DNA of 64,000 nt, taken from Anthopleura xanthogrammica (lineage: Eukaryota > Cnidaria > Anthozoa > Actiniaria > Actiniidae). Position 1 is the stretch's first letter, and each line of letters opens with the position of its first letter. The translations under genes were made by a program, and so were the position numbers. The notes under the pieces were generated by a model that was given only the letters and a program-made list of their open reading frames with translations, was not told where the DNA came from and did not search any database. Positions 47,001 to 57,997 of the stretch are shown here, in pieces. The stretch is from positions 15,093,357 to 15,157,356 of the forward strand of contig OZ025207.1 of the NCBI GenBank assembly GCA_964019055.1, read 5' to 3'.

Positions 47001-50000
47001 TCTGATAGCAAAGACAAACTATAAAGTCCATCAATCTATCACAATGTACAGCATGAACAAACCTACCTGACTTCTTCTCTTGGAAAGTTGATGAATAAAA
47101 ACAGATTTATTGCCACCTGGAAATGACAAAAGAATTGCTTTCAAATCAGGACAAGATTTTAAGGGTCATTAGCTTAAAAACTAATTAAAAGTTTCAAATT
47201 TCAGAAAGATTCAGTGGATTAAAGCCACTCTGGAAATGCCCCTGCTGTCACTTTTCGGTTCACCTGTCCTCTTCAAGCCCATAGCACATTACAACCCAAA
47301 GGTTTATTCAATCATTGTGATATTTCAATCAGATGATTTACCTATTACCACCCCCCTCCCCCACCAGAAGGATCAACAAATGTCCTTCAACAACATGGCT
47401 ATTATCTTCAACAAATCTTTCATAGATGGACCCATTAAAGTTCTAGCTGAGAACTGTAACTATAATTTTTTAGTTGCAAGCGAGAGATCCAAATTGAACA
47501 TGCAAGAATTGATTGCGAGTGCTCACAACCAATCTAGTTTAGACTAGTGTGAACAGCCTTTTAGTAAGAGCCACTGTGGGTAACATGCTTCACCATCATA
47601 AAAAGGTTATAAACTTTGGGTGAAAATTGCCATTTCAAATTTGGCAAATTTGGGGGGATTTTTTAATCATTTTATTTAGAAAAAATAACTCTTAGACAAC
47701 AAAAAATACCAAGAAAAGAACAATAATCAAGAACAAACCTTGCGGTAATACAGTAGCAAAGTAGTCTCCTTTTGAATGCCATGTAATCTGTGAAATAGCC
47801 TGAAAGAAGAAAGATCAGACCTAAGAATCATTTTTTCAAAGCAATGAATGATGATAAAGCAGCAGTGTCAATCTTACCTTTGAATGTTTGATGATAAGCC
47901 TTATTCCAATCTGATACTCATCTATACCAGCAACCCCCCATTCAACAGGAGACTCCTTACCTAAAACACAAGAAAATTTGGTTATTTCATGAAAAATAGA
48001 TGCACAATCAACACAATGCACACACTGTGTACAGTCATCAAGAGTTCCACGTTACTGATCAAAGCGCATGCTCAAGGGGTGAAAAGAGTGGGGCAGTATT
48101 TTGTAAAAATAGCTATAATTAATTAAATTTTTCTTGTCAAGCACAATAGACCTTTCCTGAATTCGCTTGACTGACCACAGAACAATAGATTTAAGGTGAG
48201 GCTGGAGTAGATAAATGTAGTAAATGTATGGAATAGAGCAGTAGCGCAGAACTCTTAATGCATGTATAGAGCTTATAGTAATAGTAGCATTTAAATGGAA
48301 TGGTAAAGAATATAGTGTTTGGCATTTAAAGCGACTTGCTTATTTGCTAGTGAAGATGAAGTTCCCAGCAAATTCCTTACCATCCTCAAGAGGTGTAAAA
48401 GATTCAATCATGTCATCTGTTGCTGTGCAGAGGAGTCTGTCGCCAAGACCAGGGTTTAGTATGAAAGCTTGATCATTCCTAAAATAAAGTACATCCATAA
48501 GTAATGTTATGCCTGAACGTTGTCTCCCTCAACAAACAGCTCTCATTCACAAGTAAAGGTACAGACCATGATGCAACTTTTCATGCAAAGTCGCATCTAG
48601 CATCAAAACAACTAGATTACACCATGTGACCACCTGTGTGACATTGGTTGTGCACAGTGAGATTCAACATACATGATGTTGCAACAGTAGAACTAATTTG
48701 TACTTTTTGTAACCCATATACATGGATTAAGCATTCCATTCTTCTGCTCTAATCGCATGCTCAGGGGATTAAAAAGGGAGATGATATTTTGTAAAACATG
48801 TTATATTTTAGTTGTATTTTTCTTGTCAAACACAATTTTCATTAAATATTCAAGATCACGTACCGTTAAGCAAATTTTGAGTCAACTATACCAAAAATTG
48901 CATATTACCCCAAAGGTAAAGGGGTCTATTCATTAATAATGAAATATAATCCATTTATTCTTACACTGCAGCTGCTAGCAGACTACACTGTGGATTTGGA
49001 TTCCAACCAAGACTTTGAACAGCATGTTCCATAGGTATGGTCTTTAGACATCTTCCAGTACAAACTTCCCAAAATTTCACTGTCTTATCGTCACTACCAG
49101 AAGCAAGCCACTGTCCTGTTGGGTCCACTGAGATACACCTGACCATGCCGTTGTGACCTTTGAAAACCTTAGCAAGGTAAAAATCAAATCCTTGTGTTAA
49201 AACTATTTCACAAATGTGCAACCAAGACAACTCCAGTCATCAAGGGTGGCATAGTGGTACAGTAGTGTACAGTGGTTTGTTAATCATACAATGTATCTTT
49301 GTATAATTTGAACAGTACATGTTACTAAATAATTTATCTAAACTTGGAGTGTGAAATAAAGAATCTTGAATCTTGTAGAAAAAGTGCATAGACAGATCTC
49401 AAGCTTCAAATGTCTTAGACAGCTTTTACTTACAATAGATTCTGTTGTTGGGAATGGTTGTAAGTCCTTTGGTTTGGGTAGCTTTGGTAATAAATCATCT
49501 GGGTTTACTTGAACCTAAAACAGAACCATTGATGACACAGTTTACGATAACAGAGCAGTGTTTGTAGGAGTGGGCGACATACATATTATACAGTACATGG
49601 AACTGCAGATCAGGGTACCGACATACTGAATGAACATGAGTGACAGGCTGTGACAGTACAATAATAGATCCCCATTGTTTCCATTCATTAAGTATAGACT
49701 GAGGGGTTTCAGAAGCAGCTATGTTGTGGAGCAGAAACAGTGCAATGCTTATGCATGGCAACATGTTTCATTTCCTAAACAAACAGAATTTCTATTGTTT
49801 GGTCCCACAACATGACTGATGCTATCCTGTCATATGGTACACCTACAATTTGCCTCTTCCCACATAGAAAATGTTACACAGCTCTTTTTGATCACTGCCA
49901 TGTTACACCAAAATGCAGGCAACAATTACGACAACAGGAGAAAAGAAGTTGTTTTTCTTACCCTCATTTTCCTCTGCCTTGGACACAAGTACAAGTCAAG

Positions 50001-53000
50001 ACATCTTTCAAATCTTTCTTGGATAAACTTGTTGTATGCAGGCACAAGGCGAAGACTTGAATATCTAAAGACCAATAAATAATAATAATAATCTTTATTG
50101 AGGATACTTTTCATTAAAAATGATTTTCAAAAATGACCTTGAAACAAAAATAAAAATAACAAATATGATAATAAAGGTATTAAGTGCTACCTATGTAAAA
50201 CAAGGATAAATTGCTTACTTTTTTGGGAGGAAATTTTGTGGTCTGTCTTCAGGATCCATCTCTTCCCATTCTGCAATCTAAACAAATTATAATATTTTCA
50301 GAATGCTTTGCTTCTTCCTTCTGATCATGAGCACAGAAATATTGTATGTTTTTGCAAATAATCAGTATTTAATTGAGTCAAGACATTAAGAGTGGTTATA
50401 TCTTCAGTGTATTTTTCTTGACATACCTCATCTTCTGTCGGTAGATATTCTGGAGGTGGATTGTATGACTCTTCGTGTCCTGTTACGTGAATAAAACATT
50501 TTTAAGCAAAAAAATGTAAGGAACAATTACTATAACTATTTGTTTCAGGTCTGGTATTTTAAATATCATGTGTTGGCCTAAATGCCATTCAGTCAATTTT
50601 CCCTATTTTGAGTGACTTTAGGACTGTACATAACCTCTATACTTGTATATATACAGTGTAAAATAATCAAACTAAGAGCCTTACCAGGAAGCTTCACTTT
50701 TGGTGCTGCGATATGTATAGCATGTCTTCTCCTGGTCTAAAGACAAATAAATACATCATTCAATAACTAGAATTTGAATAAAAAATAAAACATTTTTTAA
50801 CCATTAGTCCCTGTATGGGGCTCTTCTATGATGTTTACTCCATACGCACTACAACTGACAACACTCTACTCAAATGTTGATTTGTATGGAAGGGAGAAAC
50901 ACCAGAGAAATCCCTCATGGCAAGGGAGAGAACAACACCTCAAACAAACTTGACTCAAATTGTGTGGTTGAGTCAAAAAGTGCACCCATGACCCAGGCTT
51001 AACTACACAGTGACAACAAAATGTACACTGGTATTTTGTAAAATCTTGGTTACATGCCCCGCCTTATAAGCCCACTAGTCTGCCAATACAACTATCCTTC
51101 CAGTTATACTGTAACCCACCCCCTCCCCAGATATAGAGCATCTGGAATCTCACATTATTTTGTTGATACACATAAAAGATTGACTAGAAAGATAACAGAC
51201 AACAGAAATAAATAAAAGCTTCATCTTCATTCTCATTTTTTTCCCTCCCAGTTATAAGCCCCCCTACCCCCCTCCCCCCTGGGATTTATGGTATAGTTAC
51301 CTCATCGTCATCCTTGTCCCATAGAAGATAGTATTTTGGCTTGTCTTCTTCTGTTTTCTTGGGTTTGATCCAACCATTCCTGATAGCTCTTACTATTTTC
51401 ATTACCTTTAAGAGGCAGTAACATAACCATCATTCATTTAATACTGAATCTGAAAAACTGGGTTTCCTGTGTGTGGTGGACCACAGGCAACCCAAAAGGT
51501 CTGAACTTTTATTCTATATACTGTCTAAAACCTATACACAGGAAACCCACAGTAGAATGAAATAGTGAGTGAGTATAGTATGTCAATGAATGGGTGGATG
51601 GGTGGATGGATGAATGGATAGATTGATGAATATAAATAGATGCACTGATGGATGGATCGGATTATTGAAAGAACAGAATTATGAATAGATAAATGAATGC
51701 TTGATAAAATGGGAGAATGAGTTCACAGTGTTTTCTTCACAAATCCTTCTTGTAAATCCATAACAGTTACTAGTTAAAAGAATCACTTCTTCATAACTAT
51801 GATGCATACTGTAATAATATTTTATTCAGACTTACTCTTTTGTGTTCCCATTTTGAAGGTACAAATCTAGATTTTGGTTCAGGACCATTCGATAATGGAT
51901 GAATCATCTTGTCTCCAGTGAAGAAGTCTACATAAGGCTAAAAACAACAAGTGTACATGTTAGACTAAAATATTTTGTTTTATATGTGTCTCTAAAACAA
52001 AACTTCATGCCTTTGTACAGAGAGGATTAAAATACCCAAGGGGCAGGAAGGGTCTGGTCAGATTTTTTGATCAAAAACATATATGCCTTCCTACAGAGAA
52101 GATTGAAATATGCAAGGGCTAGAGAGGGTCTATGGTAGGTTTTGGCCTGGTTTCTCCATGTGAAACTTCCTTGACGTACAGTACTGTTGGAGTCTAGCAC
52201 TATTCTTTTTGTGCAAGGATGGCATGGATATATTCCCTGGAATTAACAAATGAAGGAGAAGATAACCACTCTTACGACTCTTACCTCATAAGGGTCATAT
52301 CCTTGGTTAGGGAATTGTAAATTCTGTATTCTGTCTATAACAGCAAGGTCTTCATCAGAAAGAACTACTTCCTTCATAGTTGTCTTATCACGGACAGTTC
52401 TCCTGGATAATTGCAATAAAATGATGCATAAAATTTAAGATAAAATTAATACTGTATAATGTTTGGAATAGCATTTTTGACTCTGGTAATATACATTGTA
52501 TCCACCCAGAAACCATATTAATTTGGTGTGACAGCATTCATTGCTTTCAGCATTGTTTGCCTAATCTCTCTTGAAGAACAAAATGAGAGAATGTCTTCCA
52601 TTTCAACAATAGTCCCCTATATAGTTCCCTGTGCCATCTTGAAAGGTAGCTGTGCCTTTGCATCGAAGTGAGATGACCAGTGAGCTTGCAATGATAGAAA
52701 TGTGTAAAAATTGTCCAAGGTGTTAAAAAAGGTCTCTATCATTGCAAGTTCATCTCGCTTCAATGCAAAGGCACTGCTACCTTTCAAGATGACACAGGAA
52801 ACTGTGAAAGTGACTATTTCATCTACAATCCATGCCCAAAAGCCATCACTGAGACATTTACTTCCTTAAGTAGCCTCTTCTTTGATTGCTCACCTTCATT
52901 AAATATTTCAATATCAAAATACAGAATTCAGATCAACTTACCAATAATTAGGATCATCCATCTTGGACAAGAATTCATCAAGCTAAAATATGAAAAAATA

Positions 53001-55018
53001 AATATATTTTAACAAATGGATGCAACTGTTTTCATTTTTATTATGATAATGCAGAGAACTCCAGGAACCAATAGACCCCTTGCAGCATGTCAGAATGCAG
53101 CTCAATTTGGACAAACAATTGGTTCCAATTCTCGAGAGATTGGAATTCTTTTGTTTGTTTTCCAAATTAATTTGCTTTGACATCAGGTGCAAGAGGTCTA
53201 TCAGTTCATTCAGTATTCATGCTGTATATACTCACAATGCAAAACAATCACACTACTTACCTCATCAGCTGTTGCAGGTTTCAATAACTTCTTGCCATCC
53301 AAGCTGTACCCAATATGAGGATATTCATTGTACCATTCAATTGGAATATTACCCACTGTATTCCTTGCATCCTAAACCATTATACATATTAAATTACAAA
53401 GATGTTTCAATAATCTGTGGCAGGGCTAAGAATAGTGTCTGGTCAATGGACAATGTCTGGCCAAAATTGGCACTTTTAATGACCTGGCCAAATGTCTCTT
53501 AGGCTGATCCTCTTGACTGCTCACATCAACAGCTCACATCAACCAGTTACTGGTGTCACAAGATAGGCTTTACCAGCCATCATGTTTGGCCAGTGAGCAA
53601 CCTGACCTAATTAACCCACAAATGGGTGGGTATTTTACTTGTTGTCCACAATGGACTGATTGTTTTTGGATAAACAAGTTGTCATAAAATATCAGAAAAC
53701 AACTGAAACTCTAAAAAATTGTCTGGAATCCAAATCATGAGCAAAGGCAGCCATCTCAGACTATTTTGATTTGTTGTGCTTTCTATAGTAATTGATTACC
53801 ACTAACTAATAGAGCAGATTTCATACTGGTAAGAAAAGTCTCTACACACAGCACAGCACAGACATAGCCCCCAATGTCAAGTGTTTTCATACTGGAACAG
53901 CACTGACATGGTCATGGCAAGGCACAGTCCATGCTATAAGTTTTTCAGTCAACACCATCCCAACCATGGATGTCTCTAAGCATGCATGTAAGGGTGAGGA
54001 ATCGCAATCTTGTATATAGAATATTACCTCTTCATCAGAAGTCTCTGGATCTTCTTCTGTTTTATTACTGGAACTGCTTGTTATGTTTTGCGGATTCTTT
54101 GCTTTAACTAAATTTGTTTTGTTATTATTTTCTTGTTTCTTTGTCTCCTCTTCATCTGACTCTTTTTCATCATCACTATCTTCTTTGTCTTCATCTTCCT
54201 CCTCTTCCTCATCGTCATCACTTTCATCATCATCATCTTCACTTTCTTCATCATCCTATGAAACGACAGGCATACAGCATGTTTAATAATATGCAGGTAC
54301 TCTAATTTTACCGTTCAATAATATGAACAAAATTGTCCATTTTGACAAACTGTGTGCATACTATTAGCAGTTTGTTCACAACACAAGAATAAGAAGACCA
54401 GAACAGAAGTATTATACCCAGTGACTGTTCCACTGTACCCCAACACAAACAAGAATACAGTTCAAAAGATAAATGCAAATCATTATCTATTCCCAAAATA
54501 AAAACCCTGTCTGGAGTATACAAAACTAGATAATATCATGTAATAAAAAAGTACTTTATCTTCAAACCCATTTTAGGATTGAGCTTATTTGTCCAGCTTA
54601 GTGAAGTAAATCAAAGACACAAATCACAATAATAGAAAGCTTGAAGTTTTGTTCTACAAATGAGAGATATTTAAGAATTGACTTACAGAATCTGGGACAT
54701 CTTCTTCATCTTCTGAAGAACTTTCCTCGTCTTCTAGGTCAGAGTAGTAACTTTCCTCGCTATCAGATGAATCCTCGTCATCTTCTTCATCATCAGCTGT
54801 TTTGTTTTTGTTTTCTTTGATTTCAAACAGATCTAAAGATTTCTACCAGATATCACAACAAATCAGTAACTCTCCTAGCCAGAACATTAACAGAACTTGT
54901 AAAAGAATAAATATTACAGCGAAAGAACTTTAAATATTTCAAGAAAGTTCATCCAACTTACTTGACTCGTTTCTTGATGTCCTTTTTTTTGGTCCTCATT
55001 CAAGACTCGTTTCGGCAT
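44068..55018 (-). CDS. BOP1: Ribosome biogenesis protein BOP1, complete, 24 exons
   Basis: Nucleolar WD40 protein; the family works with PES1 and WDR12 (PeBoW) in pre-rRNA processing and 60S assembly. Exons from 5': 55018-54962, 54842-54687, 54255-54028, 53371-53261, 52982-52942, 52402-52285, 51937-51836, 51405-51301, 50736-50685, 50479-50427, 50277-50219, 50064-49962, 49514-49434, 49167-48965, 48478-48381, 47960-47878, 47799-47739, 47116-47067, 46959-46885, 46397-46295, 45626-45542, 45040-44933, 44527-44457, 44150-44068. They join in frame into 761 residues (human BOP1 is about 746). Residues 40-147 are very acidic; the BOP1 N-terminal domain (about 148-410) carries [12 protein letters not shown] and [21 protein letters not shown]40 repeats fill 423-761, beginning [20 protein letters not shown] and ending RLYT. 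The start is the first ATG of exon 1 (MPKRVLNED). Confidence 0.97.
44547..44903. repeat. 8-bp tandem array (ATGGATGA)n in a BOP1 intron
   Basis: About 44 almost perfect units of GAATGGAT, beginning with a short (GAAT)n run. It lies between BOP1 exons 45040-44933 and 44527-44457, with only about 29 bases from the array to the upstream exon and 19 to the downstream exon. Confidence 0.97.
45905..46165 (+). mobile_element. tRNA-derived SINE in a BOP1 intron
   Basis: Head GCATAGTGGTAGTGCACTTG, a degenerate B-box region (TTTTAATTCTTGGACTC), then the shared body TCTCCAGTTTTTCCAG, AGTTAGCCATGCCCTAA and CAGCCCAGAGGTTTTTTCAG. Confidence 0.65.
46765..46862 (+). mobile_element. 5'-truncated SINE tail in a BOP1 intron
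   Basis: TTTTTCTCCAGGTTCTAACA, AGTTAGCCATGCCCTGAC and TCAGCCCAGAGTTGTTTT match the tail of the 45905 copy. Confidence 0.5.
52608..52818. mobile_element. Hairpin MITE family C, copy in a BOP1 intron
   Basis: Same terminus (AATAGTCCCC) and same arms (GTGCCTTTGCATCGAAG; inverse CTTCAATGCAAAGGCAC) as 17477-17682, also sharing the loop AATTGTCCAAG.TGTTAAAAAAGG. It lies between BOP1 exons 52982-52942 and 52402-52285. Confidence 0.8.
53070..53201. mobile_element. Hairpin MITE family B, copy in a BOP1 intron
   Basis: Termini AATAGACCCCTTGCAGCATG and its inverse CAGGTGCAAGAGGTCTAT. Inner arms AATTTGGACAAACAA and TTGTTTGTTTTCCAAATT enclose a CTCGAGAGATTGGAATT loop. Paralogous to 56687-56815. Confidence 0.75.
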
Positions 55019-55512
55019 TTTCACAGGATAAAATAGAACCAAAGTCAATTTTTAAAAACTATGCATGGAAAACCGTAAACAATGTACCTTTTATGCTAAA
55101 AGAATTTTAAATTAAGCTAAAAATTTCAGAGAAAAGGCAAGAAGAACGAAGGAAAACCAAGAAAAAACACGGTCACGTTGATCCGCCATGTGCAATCACT
55201 CGACCTAGTACTCCTGGCCGTGCTTATTACATAACCCGCTGGTCGCTGTAATCGAAGGCTCGTATTGTGAGAAATGATATGAAAAAATGAGAGAAAATCA
55301 ATGCGGAAATAGAGTTTAAAGCATGCCATGAAAACTTCTCTTATAACACCACGTTGTTGATTAGTTTTTTTTTGCATAAGAAATGAATCTCGATAATGCG
55401 AAAAGGTAAATGACCAGTTTCATCAAATTTTCGATTTTTGTCTTGAACATTCTCTGCCGTTGCCATGATAACAAAGGTGTGTTAAAAAGTTTGATATTGC
55501 GTAAGGAGTGAA

Positions 55513-55704
55513 ATGGCCACATTTCCATTGTATTTTTCATGTATTCGGCTGAATTTGACATTCTATATGACCGTGATCACAACGACAGGCAGATATCTAG
55601 AGCTCATCGAGCAGATTCCAGGTCTAAACTCATCATTCAACGCCAAAGTGCTGGACTGGGAGGCTAGAGCACCCTCTGCTCCACTACTCGGCGTTACCTC
55701 ATAG
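55513..55704 (+). CDS. Possible small single-exon gene, 63 codons, divergent from BOP1
   Basis: An open frame begins at an ATG in good context (GAAATGGCC) and ends at TAG. It reads MATFPLYFSCIRLNLTFYM, then a less hydrophobic part with LELIEQIPGLN and KVLDWEARAPSAP. An AATAAA lies about 390 bases downstream (56097). It starts 495 bases from the BOP1 start codon on the opposite strand, so the two could share a bidirectional promoter. It could instead be one exon of a longer gene, or chance. No family recognised. Confidence 0.25.
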   Translation: MATFPLYFSCIRLNLTFYMTVITTTGRYLELIEQIPGLNSSFNAKVLDWEARAPSAPLLGVTS

Positions 55705-55792
55705 TTATCACGTGGTAGTTTGGCCATTCCTACCAGGGGCGGATCCAGGACTTTTTTTAACAGGGGGTTGATGTATGCTGGCAATGAAAGTA

Positions 55793-55873
55793 CCCTGGGT
55801 GCCAGAGGTCCTCTCGCTCTGTGGAAGAACGGCGCGAAAAGAACTGAAGCGAGAGAGCCTCTGGAACCCAGGG
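55793..55873. repeat. Hairpin, 26-bp arms
   Basis: CCCTGGGTGCCAGAGGTCCT at the left pairs with GAGCCTCTGGAACCCAGGG at the right, with mismatches, between BOP1 and the cadherin. Confidence 0.6.
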
Positions 55874-56686
55874 AACCCAAGGTACAATGAAAGCGAAAGT
55901 AACGCGGCGTAATTCTAGTTTATCATCATTCCCTCACTGTCAGCCAGCTAATCAAAATTCTGTGGGTGGTTGCAGCCCCAACGACCCTCTCCCTGGATCC
56001 GCTCCTGTTTACATTAGACTAGTCACCTTACAACTAATGGTCTTCTGTGCACCTTTATTGGCTTTTATCGCGGGAGGGAACTGTTCAGTGTTCATGAAAT
56101 AAAGTCTGTTATCAAAATACAAGGTTTTTTGTCAAATAGACCCAGTCCACCTCGGCGTAACGATTTTAGCTCACGTGTCATACCCGTTATTATTGAATCC
56201 ACTAAATCTTGCTGGAGAACAAAGTAATAATACTCAATGGAATGACACATGATTCGTCTGAAATGGGAACGCATTGCGCAAAGTGAGTCGGATCAATTGA
56301 AGATCGCATCGACTGATGTCGCATGTCGCATGAAATCGATCGTATGCCATTTTGCGCACTAATTACAAACACAATATGCAACGTTTAACTGAGAAATTAT
56401 TTATTCACTAGAAAAGAACTATAAAAATCTTTTAGATCAAGACAGATAATACTAATACACAATGTTAATTCAGTATTGCATCTTCTCCTTATGAGAAAAA
56501 CACGACTTTACAAATGTACATGCTAACCTGTTTTGAGAGAGTTTGTCTTGATGTGAAAGACGAACAAAATCAAGGCCACGCCTCTTTTATGGATAATTTT
56601 TTGCCAAATGTTTCTTAATTTCGTAGTCATTCTTGGTACAAATGCAAATTTTGAGCAACAAAATCGTACAAGCCGTTTTTACGACC

Positions 56687-56815
56687 AATAGACCGTCGGA
56701 ATGCAGCTCTGCAATTTGGAAAACAAAACAAAAGGTTCCAGTTCTCCGGAGATTGAAATTTTTTTGTTTTGTCTTCTAAATGGATCTGCTTTGACGTCAC
56801 ATGCAAGGGGTCTAT
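56687..56815. mobile_element. Hairpin MITE family B, intergenic copy
   Basis: AATAGACCGTCGGAATGCAG at the left and GACGTCACATGCAAGGGGTC at the right match the 53070 copy, as does the central TTCCAGTTCTCCGGAGATTG. Confidence 0.75.
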
Positions 56816-57691
56816 AGTTTTTTCCTCGTTGTCGTTAGTTTCGTTACCACTTTCACATCGACAAACTTACATCAGCGCAAGCAAGACCACAAGCATAACA
56901 ATCAAATGTTCTTTGTTTCGGACCCTTACGTGAAGGTAGGTAGCCCTGGCTATAGGATACGTCTTTGGGGTTTTTTTCCGCCCAACTAGACATCATAAAA
57001 GATAGTTTGTCTTAGCAGTAGGGACAGCCTATCTCCACATAAACAGTGCCTTTGGATTGTGCTCGTGCTTGCGTCACAATGAATACCAGACTCGCAAAAC
57101 TAACTGCACTCAAATTCTTTACCATTACATATTACATATTACAACTTGTGCAAAACGAATCCTTACGAATTATGAACAACACTTTCAATACATAAATAGG
57201 TGAAGCTGTTCTTAAAATTTGAATTTAGAATCTAAAACTGAAAACAGCAAAACTTTTTAATATAAGTAAGCAGGGGAAAAGAACGCTTCTATCTGCTTAA
57301 AGTGTAGAAAGAATGAAAACAAGAAAATTATCATTTCAATTCCAAACACAAATGCAACTGAGTTTGGCCACAATCTATAAATTCTAACTATAACATATTC
57401 TTGCTACGTATTTTTCTTTCGATTTTATCAAATTTTGTATCTTAAAATATTAAAAATATTAAATTCTGAAAATACTGATCTAGAGAGCAGTCTAGTCTTT
57501 ACAAACTCTTAATTTTGTTTTCGTCTTTTATGGGGCTGATTTTTGTTCAAATTTTGCGCTAAAAATTGTTTAAACATTTAAAGTTATCTAGGAGACCACC
57601 AAATGTTTGAAAGCGCACACAGAAATAATGCTTTTAGTTTCAAAATGTATAGAGAAAACTCGAAAATTGTTCGCTTTCACGTTATGTCAAT

Positions 57692-57743
57692 GCCGCCATG
57701 TTGGTGGTGAACTTCCTTTGTTAAAACCTCCAACATGGCCGCC
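57692..57743. repeat. Short hairpin GCCGCCATGTTGG / CCAACATGGCCGCC
   Basis: Inverted 13-14-bp arms around a 25-base loop, about 250 bases downstream of the cadherin stop codon, in its likely 3' UTR or just past it. Confidence 0.5.
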
Positions 57744-57997
57744 ATGGCTTTGGCATTTGACTCTCTTTGGAATGCTTGCAAAACATCAGTTAACTTACAT
57801 GTGTCACTCACTTTTTTGACTTGGAAAGAGCATTGTGTTAGGTTATCTTTTTACTCTTTTTCTAGCTTAAGTGGCAAAAGCTTTAGTATTAAAATAGGCT
57901 TAGTTTTTCGATAGGAAGAATATTTAATGTAAAAGAAACTGTGGTCTTCCTTAACAAAAGGAATTGAAAAAACTATTTCACTAATAAAGCAAGAAGT

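Larger units (their letters stand above)
55019..57997. other. BOP1 upstream region and cadherin 3' region
   Basis: Apart from the 55513 frame it holds hairpins (55793, 57692) and MITE B (56687). The segment just above the BOP1 start (55019-55260) is presumably its promoter and 5' UTR; I see no TATA box. The part next to 57997 is the cadherin 3' UTR, of unknown length. Confidence 0.6.

Noticed and set aside
47236..47547. 103-codon plus frame inside a BOP1 intron
   Set aside because: No recognisable domain, no splice or promoter context, and antisense to an intron.
54083..54305. Ser/His-rich plus frames
   Set aside because: Shadows of the acidic BOP1 exon 54255-54028 on the minus strand.
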